A stretch of 34,955 nucleotides of DNA from Gammaproteobacteria bacterium (GTDB lineage Bacteria; Pseudomonadota; Gammaproteobacteria; DSM-16500), in assembly GCA_027356065.1 (NCBI GenBank), contig DAIEGU010000168.1:1-34955 (forward strand). The letters run 5' to 3'. Below are positions 8,342 to 17,470 of the stretch, one piece after another. Position numbers and translations under genes: made by a program. Each line of letters opens with the position of its first letter. The first letter of the stretch is position 1. The notes beneath the pieces are model-generated. The model had not been told where the DNA came from. It ran no database searches and saw nothing but the letters and a program-made list of their open reading frames with translations.

Positions 8342-11260
8342 TTAGCTTATAAGAGCGATTCGTTCAATTGGCTGCTCTGTTTCTCTAATTTTTGGTGGTT
8401 GTTCTAATTTTTGATTAAAGACAAATAATGTTTCTACTTGTTTATAGAGGTCAGGCGTAGTTTGTTTGTCAGCAGTTTTAATTTCTGCTTTAGCTACTTC
8501 TGGTTCGGTAGTAGCAGTTTTTGGCTCCTTCATGTCGGTAGGTTTTAAAGGTTGCTGAGAACAGTTATTAGAGGTATTTATCAATTCATCAAAGAGTGTT
8601 AGCGATTGTCTATACGAAAATAAACCTGTAGCAGATACTTTGGGCGCAGGTAATGCTGGTATAGGTAGATCTGGAAATAATATTTCTTCCGGTGTTGAGT
8701 CAGTGCTTTGTATTTCTTTTGATGATGGAGTTAATTGAGCTAAAGATTTTTGTATAGAACTAATTGTTAGTTCAGCTAAATATTGCTGGGCTTCGACTAA
8801 TGAAAGAATAATAACATCGAGTCGTATTCTTGTTACTTCATCTTTTATTGTGTGTATTTGTTTTGTGAGAGAAGTAATCAATGCATGTATTAAAGTGGAT
8901 CGCTGATTGTTAGGTAATTTTTTAGTACTAGCATCAGTTAATACAAAGTTAGCAAGCATTTCTAACAACTGTAAATCATTTAAAGTTGAAATATCTAAGC
9001 CATTTACAATCAAATGAGCTAATTTGAGTAACTCTTTTTCTAATGTTGGTGTTTTATTTTCTGTGATCCGTATTTGTAATTTGTCTTCTATTATTCGTTT
9101 TTCCATTTGCTGTTGCTTATCTTCTGTTTCAGTAAGTATTTTTTCCGCTTCTTCTCTTATAGCTTCCGGGTATGCTTTATTTTGAGCAACATGGCTAATC
9201 CATTTTCTCATCGCTTTTTGATAACGTGTATCATTAGACACAACCATTTGCGCATGTTTAAGGGTTTGGACGGTAATTTCTTTCTTACAAAAATCTAATT
9301 CTACTGCCGCATAATCATCATCATGGTCATTTTTAAGTTGGGTATAAAGGTGTTCAGCTGTTTCTTTCGAGCATACGGCTTCTGGCGCAAGATTATTTGC
9401 ATGGATATCAGCAAGAAGTTGCGCGGCATAATGATTGCCTTGCTTAACCAGCGTGATAAGCTTTGTATATTCTTCATTGGTTAAACGAGTTTTGTTGCTA
9501 GTATGTTGAATGATAATTGGATCAAATTCTTCTATATCATGTTTGTCCGATTTTTTTTTTGTGAGTACTTTGGGCAATAAATCTAAATCAGCTATTTCTT
9601 CTATTGAAGATGTTTTTTCTAGTATTGGATTATTTAATTTTTCTCTTAATTCCATATTAATTAGCTTTTTATTAACTTCACTTGCTATTTCTTTGTAATC
9701 AATTTGTTTGGGTGCTAAATTGCTTTTGTGCAAAAAAATTAAAAATTCAGCCATGTAAAAACTACCTTGTAAAACTTGGCTGGTGATATCGTAATATTCT
9801 TCTATAGTAAAACGTGTCTTCTTTTTTAATTTATTAGCTGCAAGGTCATGATATTTGCTTGCTACTTGCCTATCTTGTTCATTTTTTTCTAAGGACATTA
9901 TCACTAAATTAGATGTAAGGGCAGAGCTACATTCCTTATTAAAATAACGGCTTTTTGCTACTTCAAGTGCAGTTATACCAGCTGCATTTTTAAGATACGG
10001 GTTCGCACCATATTGCACTAACATTTTTAACATTCGCGGGTTTTTCATTTGTTCTGCTGTATGTAAGTGCGTACCATCTGGAATGTATTTGTAAGTTGTT
10101 GCAAATATTTGTTGGGTTTTATTTAAACCTAGTTTTTCACATATTTTTTCAACGGCTATTAAATTATTATTTTTAATTGCTGAATAAATTGCTCGATCAA
10201 TCTCATCTGTTGACATGGTTGCACTATTTAAAAATGCGTCTATTCTATCTAGGTCATTGTTTTTGATGGCGAGGCAAAGTTTACTGTTAAAAGTAATTTT
10301 ATTTAGTTCTTCTTCGCTAATGAAATCTGGTGTAACGCTAAAGCGAGATTGGGTTTCAATTTTACCTTTAATGTCTGTCCAAAGTATACCTGGATGATTA
10401 TCTAGCTTAAACCAAAGTTCATTATCATATTCACCAAGTACTGTCGCCATTCCTTTCGGTGTGCTAATTCGTTGCCCGAATTGTACGCCATACTTTTCTT
10501 CAATTTGAAGATCATTTAATTGAATGTATTTTCCGCTGGTTGTTTTGAATTCCAATTCAGACAGTTTAGCTTTGGTTTTACTTATATATTTTGGAACAGG
10601 TACAGTTATGTCGCGTAAAATTGTTTGCATTTGTTCTTTACTAACAAAGTCTGTAGTGAGACTGTATTCAGCAGGTTTTTTTTCAATTAATTTTTGGATA
10701 GTTGGCCAATGAGTTACGCCTGGATCTTTATCTAACTTAAGCCACAATTTATCGTCATGTACTCCTAATATGGTTGCCATTCCATTTGGAGTCTTAATTC
10801 GTTGTCCGAGTTGCATGCAATGTTTTTTTTCGTCAGCAGCATCAAACTTTAATGGAATGGTGTGTCCATTTATTGTTTTGAATACCCGTTCAGAATAGGT
10901 AGCTTTAACTTCATTTAAATACTCAGGGACAGATACAGAGATGTCATCTAACATCTTTTGCATTTCTTCTTCGCTGAAAAAATCAGTCTTTACAGTAAAT
11001 CCAGGATAATTTTCAACGTTGTCATCAATTTTGTCCCAAAAGGAGATGCCTGCATCGTTATCTGCTTTAAACCATAGCATGTTGCCCCATTTACCTAATA
11101 CGGTTGCCATTCCTTTCGGCGTCGACACGCGTTGTTTAAATTGCACGCCATATTGTTTTGCATCATTTTCGTCAAATTTTAGTGATGGAATAATATGCCC
11201 AGTGATGGTTTTAAATTTCAATTTAGCAATCTGCTGTTGGGTGGTTTTGTATTGAGGCAT
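8342..11260 (-). CDS. Large modular ankyrin protein, candidate effector
   Basis: A 972-aa cytosolic-type protein with no signal peptide. Residues about 16-322 are three copies of a beta-rich module with the core GQRxxTPKGMATVLG...LWFKLD..PG. The MAT(V/I)LG core falls at 51, 161 and 271, an exact 110-residue period. Residues about 325-445 form a degenerate ankyrin region (LAIKNNDLDRIDAFLN, MLVQYGANPYLKNAAGITALEVAKS). A helical unit with RxTxEEY...NLAP occurs twice, near 481-535 and 590-645. A long helical, coiled-coil-prone part and a Pro/Thr/Glu-rich tail ending PIERIALIS follow. The ATG has AAGGA 8-9 bases upstream. The paralog lies next door on the same strand. The family suggests interaction with eukaryotic host proteins; that role is inference. 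Confidence 0.85.
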   Translation of the reverse strand: MPQYKTTQQQIAKLKFKTITGHIIPSLKFDENDAKQYGVQFKQRVSTPKGMATVLGKWGNMLWFKADNDAGISFWDKIDDNVENYPGFTVKTDFFSEEEMQKMLDDISVSVPEYLNEVKATYSERVFKTINGHTIPLKFDAADEKKHCMQLGQRIKTPNGMATILGVHDDKLWLKLDKDPGVTHWPTIQKLIEKKPAEYSLTTDFVSKEQMQTILRDITVPVPKYISKTKAKLSELEFKTTSGKYIQLNDLQIEEKYGVQFGQRISTPKGMATVLGEYDNELWFKLDNHPGILWTDIKGKIETQSRFSVTPDFISEEELNKITFNSKLCLAIKNNDLDRIDAFLNSATMSTDEIDRAIYSAIKNNNLIAVEKICEKLGLNKTQQIFATTYKYIPDGTHLHTAEQMKNPRMLKMLVQYGANPYLKNAAGITALEVAKSRYFNKECSSALTSNLVIMSLEKNEQDRQVASKYHDLAANKLKKKTRFTIEEYYDITSQVLQGSFYMAEFLIFLHKSNLAPKQIDYKEIASEVNKKLINMELREKLNNPILEKTSSIEEIADLDLLPKVLTKKKSDKHDIEEFDPIIIQHTSNKTRLTNEEYTKLITLVKQGNHYAAQLLADIHANNLAPEAVCSKETAEHLYTQLKNDHDDDYAAVELDFCKKEITVQTLKHAQMVVSNDTRYQKAMRKWISHVAQNKAYPEAIREEAEKILTETEDKQQQMEKRIIEDKLQIRITENKTPTLEKELLKLAHLIVNGLDISTLNDLQLLEMLANFVLTDASTKKLPNNQRSTLIHALITSLTKQIHTIKDEVTRIRLDVIILSLVEAQQYLAELTISSIQKSLAQLTPSSKEIQSTDSTPEEILFPDLPIPALPAPKVSATGLFSYRQSLTLFDELINTSNNCSQQPLKPTDMKEPKTATTEPEVAKAEIKTADKQTTPDLYKQVETLFVFNQKLEQPPKIRETEQPIERIALIS

Positions 11261-11332
11261 TATGGTTTCCTTGCAGGGTTATCTCTTTGATTTATTTTTA
11301 TTATTAGTAATGAATAATATAGATATAAGATT

Positions 11333-11374
11333 ATTTTAAGCAGTTTAGAGAACAAAGCTTAAAGAATTCTTAAA
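11333..11374 (-). promoter_or_regulatory. PmrA-box-like promoter of ankyrin gene 1
   Basis: Read on the minus strand, 11374-11358 is TTTAAGAATTCTTTAAG, an exact fit to YTTAAK-N5-YTTAAK, the known PmrA response-regulator box. A TAAAAT hexamer (11338-11333) lies 19 bases further on and could be the -10 element, so the box would cover the -35 region. The start codon is about 70 bp downstream. The whole 40-bp stretch is conserved upstream of the paralog. Confidence 0.5.
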
Positions 11375-11416
11375 TAGTGAAATGTTAGTGCTGTTTGAGT
11401 GTGCGAATACAGTTTT

Positions 11417-13393
11417 TTAGCTTGTAAGGGCTTGTCGTTCAATTGGCGTGGCAACTTGTTGCGTAGGTTGCTTGGTCAATAATGGACTGTCAAAGACTGA
11501 CATTGTTGTTAATAGTTTATATAGATCATTTGTTACTTTTTTATCATCAGACTTAACTTCGGTAACTTTAGGCTGTTCTATTTGAGTAGGTTCTAAAGAT
11601 TGCTGAGAAGAATTATTGGGTTCATTTATCTGCTCATCAAAAAGTCTTTGGTTTGGTATGAGTGGAGCGGAAGTAGACGCTTTGGATGCGGGCAATGTTG
11701 GTGGTAAATCTGGAAACAATACTTGTTGCGATAGAGTTAATTGTGCTAAAGATTTTTGTATCGAACTAATGGTTAGTTCAGTTAAATATTGCTGGGCTTC
11801 GACTAATAAACTAATAATAACATCGAGTCGTATTCTTGTTGTCTCATTTTTTATTGTATCAATTTGCTTTCCGAGGGCAGTGATCAATGCGTGTATTAAA
11901 ATGGCTCGCCGATTGTTGGGTAATTGTTTAATACCGGCATCAGTTAATACGAGATGGACAAGCGTTTCTAGTTCATCTAACTGTAAATTATTTAAAGCAG
12001 ACATATTTAAGCCATTTGCAATGAAATGAGCTAATTTGAGGAACTCTTCTTTGGGTATCAATGTTGGTGGTTTTTTCTCTGTTGTTCGTATTTGTAATTT
12101 ATCTTCTTGCAGCTGTTTGGTTCGCTGAGTTTTTATTAATTCTTTTTGAGAAAGTAACTTTTCTATTCTTTTAGCTTCTTCTCTTACAATGGCAGAATAT
12201 ATTTTTTTACTTGCAGCAACATGACTAATCCATTTTATCATCCCTTGGGCATAACGATTTGCAAATCGAGAATCAAGAGACACAACAGCATGCGCATGTT
12301 TAAGTGTTTGAGTAGTAATATTGTTATTTAAAATATCTAATTGTACTGCTGCATAATCATCAGCAAAGTTGTTTTTAAGTAGTATATTAAGGTTTTTAGC
12401 CGTTGTTTTTGAACATACTGCTTCTGGTGCGAGATTGTTAGCATGAATATCACCAAACAGCCGAACGGCAAAGTAATTGCCTTTTTTAACCAGCGTTATC
12501 AGCTTTTCATATTCTTCGTTAGTTAAACGGTTTTTTTCATTCATGTGCTGTTTGATAATAAGATCAAATTCTTCTATGTCATTTTTATCGAGTGCTTCTT
12601 TCGATAGAGTGCGAGGTATCGTTATTTTTTCTGGCGTTATTTGCCTACTGGAAAGCGCATCAACACATTTCTTATTAAAATAGCGGCTTTTTGCTATTTC
12701 AAGCGCGGTTTTACCCGTTGCATTTTTGAGAAGTGGATTTGCACCATATTGCATTAATGTTTTTAACATCAGCGGATTTTTCATTCGCTCTGCTGTATGC
12801 AGATGCGTACCATCTGAATTGTATTTATTGTATGTTTTTGCAAATAGTTGTCGAGTTACATCCACGCCTAGTTTTTTACATATTTTTTCAACTGCTGCCA
12901 CATTATTTTTTTTAATTGCTAAATAAATTGTTCTGTCAATATCTTCTGTTGATATTGCTGGGCTATTTAACAGTGCATCTATACTGGTCATGTCATTTTT
13001 TTTAATGGCGAGGCGAAGTTTACTGTTAAAGGTAATTTTATTTAATTCTTCTTTGCTGATGAAATCTGGCGTGATACTAAAGCCTGATTCGTCTGCAACT
13101 TTGTGGTATAAGCCCATGTTGCATACACCTGGCATGGTATCTACTTTCAGATATAGCAATCTCTTTCGCATGTTAACAGCTACTTTGCCGACGACGGTTG
13201 CCATTCCTTTTGGTGTCTTAATACGCTGTCCGAATTTCACACCAAAGTTTTCTTCATCACTCGCATCGTATGTCAATTGAATAGGTGGCTGATCGCCCCA
13301 ATATGATGTGAATTCCAATTCAGGAAGTTTAGCTAAAAATGACGTTAAATGAGCATTACTACCTTTTTGAGTAGAGCTCTCTTGTTTTGGCAC
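11417..13393 (-). CDS. Modular ankyrin protein, shorter paralog
   Basis: A 658-aa paralog of the upstream-sized neighbour. It has one N-terminal beta-rich module (residues about 24-115, core GQRIKTPKGMATVVG) instead of three. A degenerate ankyrin part follows at about 122-245 (LMQYGANPLLKNATGKTALEIAKS). It has one RLTNEEYEKL...NNLAPEAVC helical unit instead of two, then the same helical C-terminal region and an end reading PIERQALTS. The start is GTG, with GAGGA about 9 bases upstream. The shared gene order, modules and promoter show a tandem duplication followed by gain or loss of modules. No enzyme motif is seen. It may be a secreted effector by analogy with Legionella and Coxiella ankyrin proteins. 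Confidence 0.85.
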   Translation of the reverse strand: MPKQESSTQKGSNAHLTSFLAKLPELEFTSYWGDQPPIQLTYDASDEENFGVKFGQRIKTPKGMATVVGKVAVNMRKRLLYLKVDTMPGVCNMGLYHKVADESGFSITPDFISKEELNKITFNSKLRLAIKKNDMTSIDALLNSPAISTEDIDRTIYLAIKKNNVAAVEKICKKLGVDVTRQLFAKTYNKYNSDGTHLHTAERMKNPLMLKTLMQYGANPLLKNATGKTALEIAKSRYFNKKCVDALSSRQITPEKITIPRTLSKEALDKNDIEEFDLIIKQHMNEKNRLTNEEYEKLITLVKKGNYFAVRLFGDIHANNLAPEAVCSKTTAKNLNILLKNNFADDYAAVQLDILNNNITTQTLKHAHAVVSLDSRFANRYAQGMIKWISHVAASKKIYSAIVREEAKRIEKLLSQKELIKTQRTKQLQEDKLQIRTTEKKPPTLIPKEEFLKLAHFIANGLNMSALNNLQLDELETLVHLVLTDAGIKQLPNNRRAILIHALITALGKQIDTIKNETTRIRLDVIISLLVEAQQYLTELTISSIQKSLAQLTLSQQVLFPDLPPTLPASKASTSAPLIPNQRLFDEQINEPNNSSQQSLEPTQIEQPKVTEVKSDDKKVTNDLYKLLTTMSVFDSPLLTKQPTQQVATPIERQALTS

Positions 13394-13456
13394 TATACTT
13401 TCCTCAGGCAGCGTTTTCTTTAGATTTTATTATTTTTATGGATGACAATATGGAGA

Positions 13457-13498
13457 TTTTTAAATAGTCTAGAGAATATAACTTAAAGAATTATTAAA
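13457..13498 (-). promoter_or_regulatory. PmrA-box-like promoter of ankyrin gene 2
   Basis: On the minus strand 13498-13482 reads TTTAATAATTCTTTAAG, again an exact YTTAAK-N5-YTTAAK repeat. TAAAAA follows 19 bases later (13462-13457). Box, spacing and the intervening TTCTCTA-ACT are shared with the promoter of the larger paralog, although the rest of the two intergenic regions differs. Confidence 0.5.
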
Positions 13499-13615
13499 AA
13501 GCGTAAAATTCGTAACTTCGAAACGGTGATTTTACTGGTTTTGATACGGCCACGGATACATCAGCCATTAGAACAAATGGGTTTCTTTTTACTCACAAAG
13601 ATTTTATGCAGCAAA

Positions 13616-15070
13616 TTAATCCGGAATAAACAAATCCATCAATTCGTTAACTGGCATGTTTTCAATTTCATTTGGATCTCGGAATAAAGCAGCTAATTCT
13701 TCAACTCGGTCAGAAGGGTAAAGTGTTAACAAATTGTCTTTGAATTTTTTATATAAAAGTGGGATGCCTTCTTCGCGTCGGCGTTTATGACCAACGGGAT
13801 ATTCGACAATCACTTTTTCAGTATGAGTGCCGTCTTTGAAGTAAATTTGTATGGCATTTGCAATAGAGCGTTTATCAGGATCAAGATAATCTTTTGAAAA
13901 TTGTTTATCTTCTTCGACAATCATTTTGTTACGTAATGTATCTATACGTTCGTTATTTGCAAAGTCATTTTCATAATGGTCTGCATTAAGATCACCGCAT
14001 AATAATCCAACAGCAACCATATATTGTAAACAATGGTCTCTATCAGCAGGATTGTGCAATGGCCCTGATTTACTAATAATGCGTATGGCTGATTCATGTG
14101 TCGTTAGTACAATTTTTTCTATGTCATTTAAACGATTTTTAATTTCAGGATGCAAGCGAGTAGCAGCTTCCACTGCTGTTTGTGCGTGAAATTCAGCTGG
14201 ATAAGAAATTTTAAATAAAACATTTTCCATTACATAGCTGCCAAATGGTCGTCCAAAACGTAATGGTTGTCCGCTCATCAGGCTATCGTAAAACCCCCAT
14301 TTTTTAGTAGTGAGTACGCTGGGGTAACCCATTTCACCTTGCATAGTCATCCAAGCAAGTCGTGTAGCGCGACTGGTTGCATCACCTGCTGCCCAGGATT
14401 TACGTGAGCCAGTATTTGGAGCATGTCGATAAGCGCGCAGTGTCGCACCATCTGCCCAGGCTTGTGATAATGCGTCGGCAATTTGATCACGTGTGCCGCC
14501 AAGTAACTGGGTAGCAATAGCCGTTGAAGCAATTTTAACGAGAATAACATGATCAAAACCCAAGCGATTAAAGCCATTCTCTAACGCTAATACACCTTGA
14601 ATTTCATGTGCTTTGATCATAGCGGTAAATACATCTTTCACCAGAAAAGGTGGTTTATTTTCAGCAAGGTTTTTGCGGCTAATATAATCGGTAATGGCGA
14701 GTATGGCTCCCAGATTGTCAGAGGGATGTCCCCATTCTGCTGCTAACCAGGTGTCATTAAAATCTAGCCAACGAACTAGGGTACCTATATTAAATGCAGC
14801 AAGAATAGGGTCGAGAAAAAAATTTGTTCCAGGTACTCTCGCTCCTGTAGGAACAACGGTGCCTGGAACAATAGGGCCTAATAACTTTGTGCACGCAGGA
14901 TATTGTAATGCAAGAATGCCGCAACCTAAGGTATCCATTAAACAATAGCGTGCGGTTGTCATTGCAAGCGTACTATTAATATTTTCTTTTGCTGCAACGT
15001 AATCAGCGATGGCAATTAATTCTGCATCATGTGCAGGCCGTAAATTTTCATCAACCATATGTAACGCCAT
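13616..15070 (-). CDS. prpD: 2-methylcitrate dehydratase PrpD
   Basis: Dehydrates 2-methylcitrate to 2-methyl-cis-aconitate in the methylcitrate cycle that burns propionyl-CoA. It is 484 aa, the usual length (483 in E. coli), and MmgE/PrpD throughout: the N-terminal helical domain has [25 protein letters not shown], and the substrate region has [25 protein letters not shown]. It then has [23 protein letters not shown] and the late [17 protein letters not shown]. It is the last gene of prpBCD, 4 bp after prpC, with its ribosome site (GAGGT) inside the end of prpC. No acnD/prpF pair is present, so this organism appears to use the PrpD route. Confidence 0.97.
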   Translation of the reverse strand: MALHMVDENLRPAHDAELIAIADYVAAKENINSTLAMTTARYCLMDTLGCGILALQYPACTKLLGPIVPGTVVPTGARVPGTNFFLDPILAAFNIGTLVRWLDFNDTWLAAEWGHPSDNLGAILAITDYISRKNLAENKPPFLVKDVFTAMIKAHEIQGVLALENGFNRLGFDHVILVKIASTAIATQLLGGTRDQIADALSQAWADGATLRAYRHAPNTGSRKSWAAGDATSRATRLAWMTMQGEMGYPSVLTTKKWGFYDSLMSGQPLRFGRPFGSYVMENVLFKISYPAEFHAQTAVEAATRLHPEIKNRLNDIEKIVLTTHESAIRIISKSGPLHNPADRDHCLQYMVAVGLLCGDLNADHYENDFANNERIDTLRNKMIVEEDKQFSKDYLDPDKRSIANAIQIYFKDGTHTEKVIVEYPVGHKRRREEGIPLLYKKFKDNLLTLYPSDRVEELAALFRDPNEIENMPVNELMDLFIPD

Positions 15071-15074
15071 TTAT

Positions 15075-16208
15075 TTAACCTCGTGTTTCAATGGGCGGGT
15101 ATGCTCTTGGGGCAGGACCAATATATTCTGCTTCTGGACGAATCAGTCTATTGTTCGCACGTTGTTCAAATATGTGGGCACTCCAACCACTAAGCCGTGC
15201 CATAACAAATAGTGGTGTAAATAAAGGTGTTGGGATGCCACAAAAGTGATATGCGGTTGCACTATAAAAATCGAGATTGGGAAATAATTTTTTCTCGTCC
15301 CACATTACTTTTTCAATTGCTTCGGAAACATTAAATAAATAACCATCTCGTGCTTGATGAGAAAGTTTTTCTGACCAAGCTTTAATGATGTCAGAGCGTG
15401 GATCAGATTTTTTATAAACACGATGACCAAAGCCCATAATCTTTGCTTTCTTTGCCAACATTTCTTTAACGCCAACCGTAGCTTGTTCAGGTGTTTTAAA
15501 TAAACTAATCAATCGCATGGCTTCTTCATTTGCACCACCATGTAATGCACCACGCAATGTACCAATGGCAGAAACGATAACAGAATAAAAATCGGATTCA
15601 GTGGAGGTGGTAACGCGTGCTGCAAACGTGGATGCATTAAATTCATGCTCTGCATATAAGATGAGTGATACATCTAAACAGCGACGCATTTCATCGTCTG
15701 GTTTTTTACCATGTAATAAATGTAAAAAATAACCGGCAATAGTTTGTTCTTCTGTGTTCCAGGGTTCAATGCGTATATTGTTTTTATGAAATTGATACCA
15801 GTAAAGAAGCATGCTGGGTGTGCATGCAATTAATCTGTCTGCAATATTGTATCCAGTATATTGTGCTGATTCTGTTTCTAATGTTCCTAACATGGAAACA
15901 CTAGTGCGTAATACTTCCATTGGATGTGCACCGCCAGGAATCATTTCCAGCATGGATTTCAATTCATTAGGCAGTCGGCGTAATTTTATTAATTTATCGC
16001 GATAATTTTGTAATTGTTGCAAGGTAGGTAGCGTGCCGTAAATGAGTAGGTAAGCGACTTCTTCGAATGAAGATTTGTTGGCAAGATCATGAATGTCATA
16101 ACCACGATAGGTTAATCCAACACCTTCTTTACCCACGGTTGAAATAGCTGTTTCACCAACAACAATTCCTTCAAGCCCTCGAGATTTTACGGATGTTTCG
16201 ACTGTCAT
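15075..16208 (-). CDS. prpC: 2-methylcitrate synthase PrpC
   Basis: Condenses propionyl-CoA with oxaloacetate to 2-methylcitrate. It is 377 aa, a citrate synthase family member of the short type. Catalytic histidines are His223 in [12 protein letters not shown] and His262 in [13 protein letters not shown], and the catalytic Asp is in NLDFYSA. The N-terminal [13 protein letters not shown]...GLTYRGYDI is the methylcitrate synthase signature and distinguishes it from the housekeeping GltA. The ATG overlaps the prpB stop by 4 bases, with AAGGA just ahead, so the two are translationally coupled. Confidence 0.96.
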   Translation of the reverse strand: MTVETSVKSRGLEGIVVGETAISTVGKEGVGLTYRGYDIHDLANKSSFEEVAYLLIYGTLPTLQQLQNYRDKLIKLRRLPNELKSMLEMIPGGAHPMEVLRTSVSMLGTLETESAQYTGYNIADRLIACTPSMLLYWYQFHKNNIRIEPWNTEEQTIAGYFLHLLHGKKPDDEMRRCLDVSLILYAEHEFNASTFAARVTTSTESDFYSVIVSAIGTLRGALHGGANEEAMRLISLFKTPEQATVGVKEMLAKKAKIMGFGHRVYKKSDPRSDIIKAWSEKLSHQARDGYLFNVSEAIEKVMWDEKKLFPNLDFYSATAYHFCGIPTPLFTPLFVMARLSGWSAHIFEQRANNRLIRPEAEYIGPAPRAYPPIETRG

Positions 16209-17080
16209 TTTGCTTTTCCTTTTGCAAAAAGTTCATCTAATTTCTGTTCATACGAGTGGTAATTCAAAACATTATATAATTGTTCACGAGTTTGCATTGT
16301 ATCAAGCGCTGGTGCTTGGGTGCCGTCATTGCGAATGGTTTCATAAACGTTAATGGCAGCAGCGCTCATCGCTCTAAATGCACTTAATGGGTAAAGTATC
16401 AGCTTCACACCTACATTAGCTAATTCGTTTTTTGTAAATAAAGGTGTGACACCAAATTCCGTGATGTTGGCAAGTACAGGGACTTTGCAATGTTTAATGA
16501 CGGCTTGATATTGACTGAGTTCGGTTGCGCCTTCTAAAAAAATCATGTTTGCGCCAACATGTATGTATTGCTCAATCCGCTCTATGGTTTTTTCTAATCC
16601 TTCAACGGCGAGTGCATCGGTTCGTGCCATAATAACGAACCGTTTTTCATAATTTGCATCTAATGCGGCTTTCAAACGGTCACACATTTCCTCTGTATCA
16701 ACTAATTCTTTTTTTGGTCTGTGGCCGCAACGTTTTGCTTGAACCTGATCTTCAATGTGTACGCCGGCAGCACCCGCTTTGATCATGGTTTTGATGGTAC
16801 GTTCTATATTGAAGGCATTGCCCCAGCCCGTATCAATATCAACCAAAAGAGGTAAGTCACATGCATAAGTGATTCGATAAACATCTTCAACAACGTCGTG
16901 TAAATTGGTAATGCCTAAATCGGGTAAGCCATACGATGCGGCTGCAACGCCACCACCAGAAAGATAAATTGCGCGAAAACCTGCACGTTTTGCGAGTAAA
17001 GCAGAATAGGCGTTTATGGTGCCTACAATTTGTAAGGGACTTTCTTGAGAAAGCGCTTGCTCTAATCCAGGACGTTCCAT
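16205..17080 (-). CDS. prpB: 2-methylisocitrate lyase PrpB
   Basis: Splits 2-methylisocitrate into pyruvate and succinate, the last step of the cycle. It is 291 aa, an isocitrate lyase/PEP mutase family member. The [14 protein letters not shown] loop binds substrate, Asp81 and Asp83 in [11 protein letters not shown] are the magnesium ligands, and Cys118 in AKRCGHRP is the catalytic base. The start ATG at 17080 has AAGGGA 7 bases ahead. It is the first gene of the operon. A 42-bp palindrome lies 30 bp upstream, and no prpR-type regulator gene is in the window. Confidence 0.97.
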   Translation of the reverse strand: MERPGLEQALSQESPLQIVGTINAYSALLAKRAGFRAIYLSGGGVAAASYGLPDLGITNLHDVVEDVYRITYACDLPLLVDIDTGWGNAFNIERTIKTMIKAGAAGVHIEDQVQAKRCGHRPKKELVDTEEMCDRLKAALDANYEKRFVIMARTDALAVEGLEKTIERIEQYIHVGANMIFLEGATELSQYQAVIKHCKVPVLANITEFGVTPLFTKNELANVGVKLILYPLSAFRAMSAAAINVYETIRNDGTQAPALDTMQTREQLYNVLNYHSYEQKLDELFAKGKAK

Positions 17081-17109
17081 TCACATTTCCCTTGTGATGC
17101 CCAATGATC

Positions 17110-17151
17110 TTTTTGTTTAAATACGTCGTTAACGATGTATTTAAACAAAAA
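17110..17151. promoter_or_regulatory. 42-bp palindrome ahead of prpBCD
   Basis: Arms 17110-17130 and 17131-17151 are reverse complements except for one pair (17125 against 17136). The centre is TCGTTAACGA and the flanks are GTTTAAATAC and its mate. It sits between a possible extended -10 (TGTTATGCT on the minus strand, 17199-17191) and the prpB ribosome site. It could be a dimer-binding operator or a hairpin in the leader RNA. The propionate regulator that would bind it is not in the window. Confidence 0.55.
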
Positions 17152-17190
17152 TCGTAATTTGACGATTACTCCAAATCCTGAAACGCAATA

Positions 17191-17199
17191 AGCATAACA
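17191..17199 (-). promoter_or_regulatory. Possible extended -10 for prpBCD
   Basis: TGTTATGCT on the minus strand fits the extended -10 form TGn-TATnnT. No convincing -35 hexamer is seen 17 bases upstream, which is acceptable for extended -10 promoters. It would place the transcript start about 100 bases before prpB, with the large palindrome inside the leader. Read-through from tRNA-Asn upstream is an alternative. Confidence 0.3.
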
Positions 17200-17265
17200 C
17201 CTAAGCACTCAGTTGCATAAACAGAAGAGTTAATGTTGGGTGCCAAATGAGGGAATGCTTAATTT

Positions 17266-17338
17266 CTCCCCGGGACGGACTCGAACCGCCGACCCAGTGG
17301 TTAACAGCCACTTGCTCTACCGACTGAGCTACCGGGGA
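17266..17338 (-). tRNA. tRNA-Asn (GTT)
   Basis: A 73-nt cloverleaf on the minus strand. The acceptor TCCCCGG pairs with CCGGGGA and the discriminator is G. The D-arm is GCTCAGTCGGTAGAGC, the anticodon stem AGTGG/CCACT closes the loop CTGTTAA, and the T-loop is GGTTCGAGTCC. The 3' CCA is not encoded (AAATT follows). It is oriented toward prpB, 185 bp away, without a clear terminator between them. Confidence 0.95.
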
Positions 17339-17470
17339 ATCTCTAGTATTCAACATGAATGTTGAATAGCTTTAAGTGACGTGAATACTAATATCGGTTT
17401 TTGTAATCGTCAACAAAATTTTTGTCAATTTTCCAACTAAGTTAGCGATTTTCTTGAAAGTAAAAAAAAC

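Noticed and set aside
11616-12029. 137-aa plus-strand frame opposite the shorter ankyrin gene
   Set aside because: Composition and position show an antisense shadow of a real gene; no ribosome site.
17225-17255. Possible sigma-54 promoter (TGGCAC on the minus strand) before prpB
   Set aside because: The -24 GG is present, but the required GC ten bases later is absent.
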